From contig MBPM02000012.1 of NCBI GenBank assembly GCA_001695595.3, positions 434,001-498,000 on the forward strand: 64,000 bases of DNA, given 5' to 3'. Shown one piece after another: positions 53,530 through 64,000 of the stretch. The stretch's first letter is position 1. Every line of letters begins with the position of its first letter. The stretch is from Plasmopara viticola. Its lineage: Eukaryota > Oomycota > Peronosporomycetes > Peronosporales > Peronosporaceae. The position numbers and the translations under genes are program-made. Under the pieces are notes generated by a model. The model saw only the letters and a program-made list of their open reading frames with translations, did no database searches and was not told where the DNA came from.

Positions 53530-55944
53530 CTATTTGTCTGAGGTCCGACCAACTTGTACGATGGGAGGCGCTGTGAGTGTAGCAGGCTTTAAGATATGTC
53601 GTGTCTTGTACATTGCAAACGCATTGTGCTTTGCAGGTCCTTCAATATATGCTACGAGTTCATCGCTCATATAAAAGTGGTCCGACGGCTTAATTACGTT
53701 GCACTCTTCGCAAAAACAGAGTAAAATGGTATCAATGGCCATACCGTAGACGTCTAAGAAGAAAGAGGCCGTCGCGTAGCTCAAGAGGCCCGTGAGAATC
53801 ATTGGAAAGATGGGACTACTGATACTGGCAAGTTCTCCCATAAAAAAACTGGGGATTTGGGGAGGAGGATACCGGAGACAGACAAAGAGAAAGAGCACAC
53901 AAAAGCCAGTGATAAAGACCTTGCCTAAGAGCATCAAAAACCGCGTGACGATACTGACTGTCGCCACCCGTGCAGCATTCGCATAGAGAAGAGAGAACGA
54001 GTGTTTCATAGCTGGACAGAAACTTTGACCTGTCATTGCTATGACGATAAAGGCATTCTTATTGAGAAATTGGAGCCATTTCTCAAAACACCAAAAAAGA
54101 GTTTGGAGACACATGAGAACGACCTTGACGACTTTGTTCGTTTGTTTCACTTGACGTAATTTTTGGTTGAGGTATTCGAGTACTAGACGAAAAAGTTGGA
54201 CAAAGGCGATAAGAAGACTTCCAAAGGCGATTGAGCCAAAATGGTACCGAACAGTTCGCCACATGGAACGCAGTACCGGTCGCGCACGTATTTGACGCTT
54301 GTCTAGAGTCCAATAATATTCACAGATAGCGCCTGCAATAGTCGTGTATGCTGCAGCTTGGATAAATTGACTGGTCCAGATTAGTCCAAAGAGATGGTAG
54401 ATCATCAAGTAGTGCATCGTGTCACTCTCTTTGATCTTCACAGCAACAGCACCGTCGAAACGGGCACCATCGGTACCATTAATAAAAGGGGCATTGTTCG
54501 GTACGATTTGACTCGAAGTAGCTATAAATGCAGCTGCAACTAGCCAGTAAGCCACAAGGCCGACAGCAAAAAGTGTCGGTACCAGTGGGTACAACGTTAG
54601 CATGGGCATCGACTGTAAAGCTTTGGAAGCTTCACGAATAATACCAATAGCAATCCGAAGACGACCGTACATGAACAAAAGTAATACGAAAAGCAACAGA
54701 TCAATTGCTATGAAGACATAGCACGCAATTGCCCAGTAATACGCCTGATTGGTTGCCGCCGTAATTCCGGCAGCTGTTATGTACGACGTTGTTGCCGCAG
54801 TGACGGCTTGAGCGCCTTGAGATGACATGCCCATCCGACTCAATGTGCTCTGCATGCTTGTCCCACTAATCAAATTGCCTTCGTACGCACAAAAGACGGT
54901 AATGACGAGTTGCATCACTACAACGAGTACAATGACAAGCCACACAAAGACACCGGCACAATAGCGTAAGAGAATAAGCCACAAGAAACCCAAGATGAGA
55001 GCGAATAAGCCACCACAGATCAAGACTGGAAACGCAGCTTTTTGTAAGTCACCGAGCCATCGCGCCACCATGTACCATTTGCGACTGAGCATCTCAGTCA
55101 CAGGGTCTTCGGTGGTTGTACCAATATGACGCTCTTCTTTGGTCGTTTCCATGCTAGTACAATTTGGCCGTAAAGCATTAATTACATCAGTACATGATTC
55201 GGTACCACAATTCGTAAATGGATTGCTCTCTTCGTCCATTCCGCACGTTAATTTCGTGACTGTACCATTGTGGTAACTTTTCACTTCATCGTCCGTACAC
55301 TCGTCAATGCATCGTACACTTTCCGACACTTCAATCTTAGTAAGTGCCACACAGCGGTACAATACGTTGGTCGTATTCGTCACAAGTTTCCATGGCGAGC
55401 CAGTTATCGGGTACTCTGTACCACCGTCAGCACTCTCTTTATCCTCGTTAACAGGATTCCCATGCGTTGTGTAGTTTAAGTAGGCATGGATATATAGCTC
55501 TTTCTCCATGAGCAATGGACACGACGATACACAGACACCAAAGAGTTTTCGAAGCGTCGAAGGACGTGCAAGTTGGTGCGTACTGTACCCAGCAGCAGCG
55601 AGTGTTTTCAAGTCTTCAGAAAGACGAGGATAAATCATTAACTTGTAGTCAGTAAAGTCGTACGCTGGTACATGATCCGTCTTGTCAGCGTGGGCCCCAC
55701 AGGTTCGTCCCATCCAGTCTGTACCATAAATGAGTCGCTGTGGCTTGCCGTGTCGGTACCCGATCCCAGCAATGACAAGCATGCCGATCCAGAAGCCACC
55801 GAACAAGACCAAACAGAAGAGATCGGTACACTTGCGTTCGTGACGTTTGAACGGAGTCGTGCTGGAAGGTTTCTCAATCGTCAAAGAGGCGTTTCGAGGC
55901 TCTCGTGCCACTTCCTCAATAGCTTTCTTCTCGAAATTTCCCAT
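53530..55944 (-). CDS. choline transporter-like protein (CTL/SLC44 family), 804 aa
   Basis: A single-exon gene from ATG 55,944. A short cytosolic N-terminus leads into a first membrane segment at 42-63 (LFCLVLFGGFWIGMLVIAGI), followed by the family hallmark LIYGTDWMGRTCG (71-83) and a large Cys-rich, N-glycosylatable extracellular loop (to about residue 290). About nine further hydrophobic segments follow, including 'FPVLICGGLFALILGFLWLI' and 'FVWLVIVLVVVMQLVI'. The conserved RIAIGIIREASKALQSMP motif of CTL proteins lies just before another membrane pair near residue 440. The length fits SLC44 proteins (650-850 aa). These are plasma- or organelle-membrane proteins linked to choline and ethanolamine transport. 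It is divergent from the Josephin gene, with 190 bp between start codons. Confidence 0.93.
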   Translation of the reverse strand: MGNFEKKAIEEVAREPRNASLTIEKPSSTTPFKRHERKCTDLFCLVLFGGFWIGMLVIAGIGYRHGKPQRLIYGTDWMGRTCGAHADKTDHVPAYDFTDYKLMIYPRLSEDLKTLAAAGYSTHQLARPSTLRKLFGVCVSSCPLLMEKELYIHAYLNYTTHGNPVNEDKESADGGTEYPITGSPWKLVTNTTNVLYRCVALTKIEVSESVRCIDECTDDEVKSYHNGTVTKLTCGMDEESNPFTNCGTESCTDVINALRPNCTSMETTKEERHIGTTTEDPVTEMLSRKWYMVARWLGDLQKAAFPVLICGGLFALILGFLWLILLRYCAGVFVWLVIVLVVVMQLVITVFCAYEGNLISGTSMQSTLSRMGMSSQGAQAVTAATTSYITAAGITAATNQAYYWAIACYVFIAIDLLLFVLLLFMYGRLRIAIGIIREASKALQSMPMLTLYPLVPTLFAVGLVAYWLVAAAFIATSSQIVPNNAPFINGTDGARFDGAVAVKIKESDTMHYLMIYHLFGLIWTSQFIQAAAYTTIAGAICEYYWTLDKRQIRARPVLRSMWRTVRYHFGSIAFGSLLIAFVQLFRLVLEYLNQKLRQVKQTNKVVKVVLMCLQTLFWCFEKWLQFLNKNAFIVIAMTGQSFCPAMKHSFSLLYANAARVATVSIVTRFLMLLGKVFITGFCVLFLFVCLRYPPPQIPSFFMGELASISSPIFPMILTGLLSYATASFFLDVYGMAIDTILLCFCEECNVIKPSDHFYMSDELVAYIEGPAKHNAFAMYKTRHILKPATLTAPPIVQVGRTSDK

Positions 55945-56134
55945 ACTTTAAAAGTCAAGTTCTCTTTGTGCTACACCAAAATCGAAAAGTGACTTTTCAT
56001 CCTGCAACGAGGTCAACAAGATGCTGTAGCACAAGCGCATAGTGCCACTTTCGCATTATCGTTACGAAACGTCATTACGCATGGTATTTCGTGGGTTTAT
56101 TATTAATTCAGGCTTTAATTCATCGCCTAAAACG
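55945..56134. promoter_or_regulatory. shared divergent promoter region
   Basis: The 190 bp between the ATG of the CTL gene and the chosen ATG of the Josephin gene must hold both promoters. GTCATTACGCATGG at 56,071-56,084 resembles the oomycete initiator (TCATTYYNCA) in the Josephin direction, with one mismatch in the YY position. Confidence 0.4.
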
Positions 56135-56884
56135 ATGCTGAAGCCACAGGAAGTGTACCACGAACGCCAGACGCTGTACCGATGCGGCCTCCACGCGTTG
56201 AATAATGTACTACAAGGTACGTACATGTCTGGATGTAGTACTCGACTGTTCACGAGACGGACTTGATTACATAGGCCCTGTCTTTACTCAAACAATCCTC
56301 GAAGACGCGTGTGAGGAGCTCAATGCCATGACCGGGACTGACGGTTTGAATCCGATGGCATGGATCTGGAACCCTCATCGAGCTCCCTTCAAGCTCGGAA
56401 ATTACGATATTAACGTGCTGACATTTGTCCTCCAGCACCAAGGTACTTGGTTTTAGAAAGCAATGTACCAAAGATTAGCGCTGACTTTTAGCTTAATGTA
56501 GGGTACACGATGCAGTGGCTCGATAAGCGACAACCCGTGGACGAAAAGGTCGTGGATTTCAATCAAGTGGAAGGCATCTTATGCAATGTAGTCCTTTCGA
56601 CCCTCTTGAGTACGTTGTGGACGCAAAGACACTGGTTTGCGCTTCGTAAGATTGCGGGCATTTGCTACAATTTAGACTCGAAACTTGCGGCTCCCATGGT
56701 ACGTCTGAAGGTCTGATAAATAAATAGTATAGTAAACCCAATGCAAAGTATGAACAAATGATTCATACTCTAGGCCTTTGCCACGGAGACGGCGTGCTAC
56801 AAGTTTCTGCAAGAACTAGTCGACACTGGCGAGTGTGAAGTCTTTACAATTCAAAGAATGGATCTAACGACCGTCGACTCGTGA
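56135..56884 (+). CDS. Josephin-domain deubiquitinase, four exons, 185 aa
   Basis: Exons 56,135-56,216, 56,275-56,442, 56,502-56,698 and 56,774-56,884 join in frame to 185 aa; introns of 58, 59 and 75 bp all have GT...AG. The product is a stand-alone Josephin domain: YHERQTLYRCGLHALNN supplies the catalytic Cys (residue 17), QRHWFALRKI the His (127) and YNLDSKL the Asn/Asp (140/142), with spacing as in ataxin-3 and JOSD proteins. It should be a ubiquitin-specific cysteine protease. The ATG at 56,135 is chosen over an in-frame one at 56,081 because the latter lies inside the likely initiator and the shorter start fits the family length. It is divergent from the CTL gene and convergent with the pseudokinase gene. 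Confidence 0.9.
56217..56274 (+). other. Josephin intron 1
   Basis: 58 bp, GTACGT...ATAG; splices Gln27 to Gly28. Confidence 0.8.
56443..56501 (+). other. Josephin intron 2
   Basis: 59 bp, GTACTT...GTAG; splicing restores a Gly codon across the junction. Confidence 0.8.
56699..56773 (+). other. Josephin intron 3
   Basis: 75 bp, GTACGT...CTAG, phase 0 after Met149. Confidence 0.8.
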
Positions 56885-56888
56885 GTCA

Positions 56889-58242
56889 TCAAGCGGGTTC
56901 TTCGTAAGAAGCATGCCATTGCGTCGACGATCGAGCTCGGTCTGCACGGTAGGACTTTCGTCTCGCTGGCTTGAGTTTACTACCACTCGAATGAAAAGGG
57001 TTTTTGGTCTGAAGTAGCGGCGGGTGTGTGTCCTTTGCTTTGTACATGCGACGTTCGGCACGTCGACGTGCTCGGAGTAACGTCTGTTGATCGTGATAGT
57101 GTACCACATGGGCCTGGGTCCGACTTGCATTGATGCGCATACTATGTTTGATTGTACTTTTCATACTTGAATCCAAGCGAAAGCCAGCAAAGATCGTGTT
57201 GATCGGTGGCATGGCGTCTTGGACACACGTAAAGAGCGGCAACTCCTCTAACATCCTGTCAATGTCGATCCGAAACAAAGGGGTCTTGTGCCTTCGATCG
57301 TTTCTTGTACTACCAGACGAACTATCGTCCACACTATTGTCCTCTACTTCTGTCCGTACAAACGGCGCGATTGCCTCGTTATGATTGAATAGGACAGAAA
57401 GCACTTGAGAAACCGCAGGGGCAAGTGTCTTCAATACGCTTTCTGTCGGTCGTGCGGCTACGAGCTCCGTCCCGGTCGCCATTTCATACAAAATGTGTCC
57501 AAAGAGGAGTAAATCAATGTCCATCTGGTGCTCGAGACTCACTGTGCGTTCACGACTGTCCTTGTAGCGATCAAGAGCGAGCAATGGCAAGTACAATTCC
57601 GCAACTTTTGCGGTCCGATCGTCAATCATCACATTTGTGGCACTCAAATGATCGTTGACAATGCCTTTTGACCGTAAAGCAGCCAGCGCGTGAAGGATTT
57701 GCCGTGAATACCGAGCAATGTCCTGAAAGGGCAACGGACGGGCCTGGGCGTGGCAATATTTCACGTCGTAGGGTTGACTCGGGTCATTGACCTGGTAAAT
57801 CTGATCCTTGAGGCTCCCACGCGACACAAATGGCTGGACCAAGAGCAACGCCTTCTTCTTGGGTGAATAGAACATGTCGAGGACTGGAAGAATGTATGGA
57901 TGCTAAGAAAGCAAGACAGAGAGGCATTAGAAGGAGAGAGGAGGGGAGGCTGGAGGCACGAGTGCCCACCTTGAGCGTCACGAGCAATGCTTTTAGTCGA
58001 TAGAGTGTAGTCTCTTTCTTAAAGTCCAAGAGACTCACTTCAGACGGGAGTAAAGCCAAGAGCATTTCCCCGCTCTTTTCGTGCTGTAAATTGACCAGAT
58101 CCACGCGAAAACAATACTTTTCGGCCCGTTGACCCATGGATGGAAGCGCTTCTTCGCGCCAGTGAAAGAGAGGGTACTGACGACAGTATTTGGCAGCCAG
58201 AAGTACAGCAAGCGTCGCGTTAAAGGACGAAGCCGACGCCAT
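56889..58242 (-). CDS. PXK/SLOB-like pseudokinase, two exons, 428 aa
   Basis: Exon 1 is 58,242-57,970 (91 codons from ATG 58,242) and exon 2 is 57,902-56,889; the 67-bp intron (57,903-57,969) has GT...AG in phase 0 and joins LKALLVTLK to HPYILPVLDMF, a typical kinase N-lobe run. The C-lobe follows ('LVQPFVSRGSLKDQIYQ', 'YSRQILHALAALRSKGIVND'). Catalytic residues are missing: the VAIK Lys region reads GEMLLALLP, the HRD loop reads VNDHLSATNVMIDD and the DFG position reads AEL, so it is probably a pseudokinase. The pattern resembles PXK/Slowpoke-binding-protein kinases but no PX domain is present. A basic tail (about 340-428) ends the protein. Its stop lies 4 bp from the Josephin stop. Confidence 0.83.
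57903..57969 (-). other. pseudokinase intron
   Basis: 67 bp, GTGGGC...TTAG on the minus strand, pyrimidine-rich before the acceptor. Confidence 0.8.
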
Positions 58243-61200
58243 ACTTGGCGATCTTGATCAAAGAGAGTGATTGATACATGTACCACCTTTTACTGGTCGA
58301 AAGAAAGGTTTTAAGTGGAAGGAAAGGTTGAAATACTTGATAACGTAGCAACTTACAGATTTAATGATTATAATGACGCTTAGTCAGATGGATACCGAGG
58401 ATATGTGATTGGTAATACTACACAACCCTTTTAAACGTAAATGATCTGCCTAATGAATTGCCTTGGTCGCCTTGGATCACTGATCGGACCAATAAGTAGA
58501 GGAGATAGGCTTTTGAACGCTCCCATCATTAAGTAGCGAATTTGTACTCGTGTCAGTAGGCGAAAAATCAATCTAATATTTGCCGATTCTATGTAAGTAT
58601 AAGTATAAACAGAGACAAACTGTCTTTGGACTACAGTGATTGTTGGTGTACCTGCGGTGAAAAGTTGTTTTGTCCCACGCAAGCACCGTGCACTACGTAT
58701 CTCAAAAGTCATGTCGACCCGAAGTTTAGTTTGCCGGATGACGTGATAATCTATAGTCAACTTGCCGCACTATTGGAAGCGGTAAGCACCTGAAAGAAAT
58801 CCAATGCATGTATAAAGCAATAAATCGATGAGTTTAGTCAGAATTTACGGACTTTGCTAGTTCAAATGGCTAGCTAGCCTCTTTCAGTAGCGGTAGCGCT
58901 ACAGGTAGAGTGCGCACGAGCGCGCCCCACTGGGGGGCGATATGTGTACACTTGACCTCTTTTAAACGATCGTGGGAGTGGTACTAAATGCCACTTGGAG
59001 TATTTGGCAGCATTAGCGGGGGAATGCTCGCGGAGCCAGGGCCGATCAAAATCGTGATTCTCAGTTATACTGACGAGTAAAATGTCACTGCGGGACACCG
59101 TACAGAAATTTGTCGATGCTTCATCAGCGGTGATACCCACGATTAGCGGTTGGGGTGCTCCAGTGTCAAGATTATGAATTCAAAAAGCTCCCGGCCGGTA
59201 AGGCTTCTAATTTGTTGCAAGGGAACGGCAACATTCAGTAGGCGTGGAACTTCAGGGTTTACAAAATATAGTCCCTTGCGCTAATCGCAAATCAAGCTTG
59301 AGAGTTTGTCCTTCTTGTATTGTGTCAGCTGCGAAGGCTTCTATCGAACTATAGTGTGTCCTTGTAGATGTTTAGTTACTTTCGACGCTTTTTGTCGACA
59401 GGAATAATCCGTACGATGAGGCTTTCCGAGAACACCAACATGACTTTGTCACTAATTAGTTAGTGGCAGGAACTGTAACTAGGATATCAAAAGGTTAGGG
59501 ATACAAATTGTCTTAGCTTTGATAACACCGAACGTGAATTGATAGTGAGCGTGGATGGTTTATGATCTACGTCGAGGATAAAGCGCCAGTAGCGATCAAA
59601 GGCCTTGTGTGCCACTTGCTTTGCTCTTAGCGTAGTTGTGGTGAGCCACGAAAGTAAATATTTTTAAAAGGAAGCGCTGTTGGCTCGTACACTGGACCTA
59701 GTCGATCAGAGTGTTGAAATCAAATGTTGAAATGGGCACAGATGGTGTCAAGGGCAATAGTCCGGAGAGTGAAGTGGCACATACTACCACTAAGCGATGC
59801 TTGTATGAAGTACATTCGATACATGCCTGCGATTACATGGCTTACGCGAAAGCGGTATGGGCGAGGGGGTATGTAAATCACTGAGCGGTGCTCGTAAGGC
59901 CCAGCACTTGCTATCTGTTTCCAGTGACATCGTTGGCTTCTGGTCAAAGCAGTATGGGCGAGGCCTTATCATTGCGTGTGATGTGGCACATGGAAGAGTG
60001 CACTAGTCGAATGCATAGTTATCTTGGGCAAAGGAATAAGGAGCGAGACAATTCCGATGTCACGTTGTCCACTTATCGACGCTCGTAAAGAATAGCGCTA
60101 ACTGCATACTATACAGGGCATCGATGATTGTATACCACGGTATCGAAGGCGCACCTGATCATGCATGAGGCGGCGTGTGCAGCCAACTGAGCAGCACTAG
60201 TTGTGGGCAATATTTGCAGCATATTCAGCGTGACATAGGTTACCATTGGTCGGTGTTGCTGAAGTGCTGCTCTTTCGATACAAGCCGAGCAAGTACATGT
60301 TCCTCTAACGGACGTTCTGGTTAGTACATCTCTTTGTGGAGCATCAACATAGATGTCGGTGCGTCAATCTACAATCGTGTCTACACGAATACGTTACGAA
60401 AGGTCTTTTTGACATAATCTGTCTCGCTGAGTAAAATTCGGTGACGCATGATACTCGTCGCATTATAGCGCATCTTATCTTGATTTGTAAGGTGGTGACA
60501 CCAAAGGCGGGTCTGGTATGACTATTTTTTTTACCATAGAGCAATGCTGATATGACGGGTCCTTTAGGATCGAAGATTGACACGTCTAAGTGCCTTGTTT
60601 GTATCTCCCAAGACAATTTCTTGATTAGCGCTAGAAAATTTATTTTGTCCATAAGCCAGAAGACCTATTGCTGTCGGTTTTGCAAACCTCTTCAAGCGGC
60701 GAAATAGGTTTCACACTGACCTTGCCTCGATCCCTCCTAACGAGGGAAAACAGTTGAGCACTTTCGTCGTATACCGACATGTCTACTCTAGAACTTTTTT
60801 GCCTTTCTTAATAATTGTCAGGCATACAGAACGAACGCAGCTATGGAGACTTCAGCTTAATCCTAGTAGCAGAGGCAAATGCAGAAGCCGAATTGATTAC
60901 CCTTTCAAGCGGTTAAAGTTGCTGACTTTGTGTGGGCAGACGGTCTGCGAAACGGAAGGTGGAGTGGACAGACAAAGCCGGAGCCGTTGTTTTTAACGAC
61001 ATATACATATGCTTTAAGAGACATGATTAGTCTTCATGCAGGCCGAAAGAATATATTTTTCTTGATTTTCACGACATATTGGTGTCTGTACATGAACAAG
61101 CAGGATAAAGTATATGAGACATGCCAGAGGGCAATCCCGTGGCTCAACGTCGTCTCTTTAACAAAGCTTGCCACCTATAAAAGTCTATAAGATTGAACTT

Positions 61201-62300
61201 TGACTTGCCGGAGGGTAATGGTAGAAATGATGGTAGCAAGATATTTATTTGGTCACCTGTCTAAGTCAGTACAACTGGGGGTCACATTACAAAGCCGTTT
61301 GTGGTTGCGGCTTAAATACTATATTCTTCTGGTCTTGATGGTGTCGGATAAGAACTCACGGCTTGCTGCAAAGGCACCACCTTCGTAAACCGAAATATTA
61401 TTGATGGTAGAATTCACACTAAACAATGCGGTGTGTGTATTTACGGGCTTTACCATCTCTGATATCAACCGGCGAAGACACACATAAATTTTGGAGGCTC
61501 TTAGCAGTGTAAATGCTTTCAATAAATGCGAATATCTAGATGTCTAATTTCAGACAATTTTATTTGAAGAAGCTATCGGAGTTGGTGAAAAATCGGTTGA
61601 TTAACATGGCAAAGGGTGCGATCCCGTCCGCCCAAGATAAACAGAAAACGGGGATTGCTTTGAGAGAGTGTACAAACGTCTGATTCAATGGAATAAACGG
61701 ATTGCTCGACACCAAATTCCCCCGTTACAAAAGCCGACTTCGGTACACAAACAAGACAAAGCATCGATTTATCGGGCTATGTATGGCTCCGGAAATGCAC
61801 AGGTCGGTGTAGAATGCCGCCTTTTCCAAGACGATGCTTACACACCGTCTATGAGGGTATGATTCCCAGGACTCCGAGTTTGTGAGTAAGTACTCTTCAA
61901 AGCGCTGACTATACACGGTTAACGTTGCTGGTAAGACGAATAACGAATGGTCATACGGCAGCTGATAGTGCCCGTAGCTATCGACATATTAGCCATGATA
62001 CAGATGTGCCGAGTGCTTATAATGCTTAGTGTATTGAGCAGACGGTTAATCCTGGATCTCACAACGAAGAAAAGCTCCTTTTGGTGCAAATTGGACACCA
62101 TGAGCTGAGCCTTTCAGCGGTCAATGCGCCTGGAGAACTCCTAAGTCACACGGCCAAAGGAAATCATCCTCATAAAGGGTCAAAAAATGCCCCTACAAGG
62201 TCTCCAATACCTTCCCCGATAGTGATCATAAGCACATGCGATCGGTCGTGAGAAGTAGCTATACCTCATGAAATTAACCCGAGGCTGAGGTGACAACGGT
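58243..62300. other. mostly non-coding; a few unrecognised frames
   Basis: No gene is supported. Two stretches look protein-like but were not recognised. 58,560-58,790 (+) contains DYSDCWCTCGEKLFCPTQAP, then HVDPKFSLPDDVIIYSQLA, before a GTAAGC that could be a splice donor. 61,668-61,862 (+) contains RLIQWNKRIARHQIPPLQ and is followed by a possible donor. Both could be exons or decayed genes. The rest shows only short frames. Confidence 0.35.
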
Positions 62301-62624
62301 CTATTTTGTCGTTGTTTGACCACAAAAGCCAGCATTTTTTTCATGTAAAGTGCGTATTGTAGTAGGTACCGCCAGGTTTGTCTTAGGAAGTGATGCGAAT
62401 TCTTGCTTTGCAGAACTCGTGGGGACCAATGGATCGACTCCATAAGACTGTTGCGAGCTGGAATAAATAGAAAAATGGCGCTTTGTACTGGAAGTTATAT
62501 CAAATTCGTGGTCGGAACATAAGCACTCAGCGCCTGGCTTGGCATTGATTGAAGCCAAGGAATCTTGGATAGAAATGGGGTCCAGTCCATTTAATAAGCA
62601 AGTATTTACCTTAATCTCATGCAC
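62301..62624 (-). other. unrecognised open frame next to LINE insertion
   Basis: A minus-strand frame of about 107 codons, protein-like in composition ('LDPISIQDSLASINAKPGAE', SSTKRHFSIYSSSQQSYG), without an ATG at its upstream end, where it meets the LINE insertion at 62,629. It may be the 3' part of a gene cut by the LINE. Family unknown. Confidence 0.3.
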
Positions 62625-62628
62625 GTAA
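62617..62628. repeat. LINE copy 2 target-site duplication, left
   Basis: TCATGCACGTAA; the right partner at 62,957-62,968 is TCATGAACGTAA (one mismatch). Confidence 0.55.
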
Positions 62629-62956
62629 TTTACGGAAAAGGTTGGGGTGACGCCTTCCTTCCAAGCGCGGGGGCTAAATGCTCGCGCGCTTCGGGCAGGT
62701 GCTCTCGGGCATCTGCAGGTCTCTAACGAGTCTCACCCTCGACGCGACGGTCTCCAGCACCAGAGCGCCACCTGGGCTCTTACCAAGTCAGAGATAAACA
62801 GAATAATGGAAGACCCTCACGACTTCGGTGCTGGCTGCACTGCCTGCCGAACGAGACTCGACGTATGCGGACACCACTCTATGCCGTGGACTAGCCAGAC
62901 TGAGCCTAGCACGTGCATAACTTGGCAACGCGATAACGTAATACAATATAATACAA
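62629..62956 (+). mobile_element. LINE fragment, second copy, heavily deleted
   Basis: It starts GGAAAAGGTTGGGGTGACGCC and ends GCGATAACGTAATACAATATAATAC like 8,154-9,304, but two internal deletions remove almost everything: the retained blocks match about 8,159-8,287, 8,776-8,797 and 9,160-9,300 of the first copy. Almost no coding capacity is left. Confidence 0.85.
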
Positions 62957-64000
62957 TCATGAACGTAACATTATTGTTTAATTTGGGTAAGATTCGGGTA
63001 AAGGTTCACCATTAAGAAGAGCCGAGCGGGTCTCTAGTTCAAGTATGATGATAATAGTGCTTCAAACCGGATGCGACTGCCTCTTCTTTTTTCTTACGAC
63101 GCTAAATGAATACATTAATGAAAATCGAGACGGTGCCAAAAGCACACGGTAGCCATCGTAAGCTCGCACTCGGAGAAAACCTCTTACGAAATCAATTATT
63201 TGCGTACACGTCGCGCGAGGAGTGGCTTTTGAAGAGCCCACGCAGCACGCAATGTAGAGGAGCGAAACGGTCGGCTTGATGATTGTATCGGCCACTTGAT
63301 ACTGATCTAAAAAATCCCTTATCTCCCTCGTTGGGTCTGTTGCCCGAGAAGAGTGTACCTCTTGAGACCACTCTGGCGCTATGCTGGCAAGTACCAGCAC
63401 CCACCGTCCGCTGTGTTGGTGACTTCGGTCATTGCTCGAATGCAGAGGTCTCTGAGGATTATTGGTCGAGCGAGAGATGACGACGTGCAATCCTCGCCGT
63501 GTTTGAGTGATAAGCTCTTCCAGCACCTTCTTTCTCCGAGCGGCTCGAACACGGACGAACTACATGGTTCGCCACCCACGACGCAGATGCAGCCTATGTT
63601 TTATCGGCACAACTTTGGACACAGAGGACAGTGTTACTGCGAAGGCCTTATTAAATGCCGAAGTAGCCTTCTTTGGAGTTAGCTTGGGCATCGTTTGATG
63701 ACCCTGGTTGGATGTGAGACTTTCTTGCTGCCTATTTAGTCTTCATATTGACCAGACCGATTTTTCGCTCATATATTGGAAGTAATCATGACACACAACG
63801 GGTACACGTAATCTTACCTTTGAAAACAGATTTGCTTGCTTATAGATAAATACAGGTAGAACTTAGCATATTGAATTGAATTAACACATAAAAGTGTTGT
63901 GTCAAATCATTGTAGCAGTAATGGTAGTTGCGTGTCAGACTTGACCTAAACATTATTTCACTAAAAGAGACTGCGATTTTTCTACAACATGACAACAAAA
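62957..64000. other. no gene recognised
   Basis: 63,060-63,680 is somewhat GC-richer and has overlapping frames of 66-154 codons on both strands, but none starts with ATG at a sensible place and none contains a recognisable domain. The last 300 bp show nothing. Confidence 0.35.

Noticed and set aside
63062..63526. Minus-strand frame of 154 codons
   Set aside because: It opens with a GTG, has no internal ATG until near its end, no recognisable domain, and overlaps equally long frames on the other strand.

Overview
The window looks like an oomycete nuclear genome, most probably a downy mildew of the Plasmopara type. The supporting signs are secreted effector genes with signal peptide, RxLR and EER motifs, introns of 58-75 bp, an oomycete-like initiator, and a sharp contrast between a compact housekeeping gene island and a large AT-rich, repeat-filled region. 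The species assignment is inference. No rRNA, tRNA or CRISPR feature was recognised.

Positions 1-47,200 form an effector nursery. Six copies of one RxLR-like family are visible. Two are open: 25,857-27,575 (+, 572 aa) and 41,348-43,465 (-, 705 aa). One is interrupted by a single in-frame TAG (7,959 down to 6,280, -). Three are decayed (1,212-1,825 -, 14,400-15,060 -, 22,300-22,960 +). Each has a signal peptide, an RxLR-like site at residues 50-53, an EER-like site at 68-71, a serial module of roughly 130-150 residues and a conserved C-terminal domain. Flanks are duplicated with the genes, directly or inverted, so the copies spread as segments of several kb. A decayed multi-pass membrane-protein-like sequence recurs beside them.

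Mobile elements fill the same region: a MULE DNA transposon (3,159-5,986), a LINE fragment with exact 12-bp target duplications (8,154-9,304) and a shorter sibling (62,629-62,956), a complete but multiply inactivated chromodomain Ty3/gypsy element with 204-bp LTRs and a CACAA target duplication (17,142-22,196), and older Ty3/gypsy relics at 1.8-2.6, 28.3-31.3 and 39.7-41.0 kb.

Positions 47,700-52,260 are AT-rich and hold broken reading frames with tail-fibre-like repeat motifs on both strands, probably the remains of an integrated large DNA virus or virus-like element.

Positions 53,530-58,242 are a compact gene island: a choline transporter-like (CTL/SLC44) protein (-), a four-exon Josephin deubiquitinase (+) in divergent arrangement with it, and a two-exon PXK/SLOB-like pseudokinase (-) that converges on the Josephin gene with only 4 bp between stop codons. 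From 58.2 kb to the end the window is mostly non-coding, with a few unrecognised open frames and the second LINE fragment.
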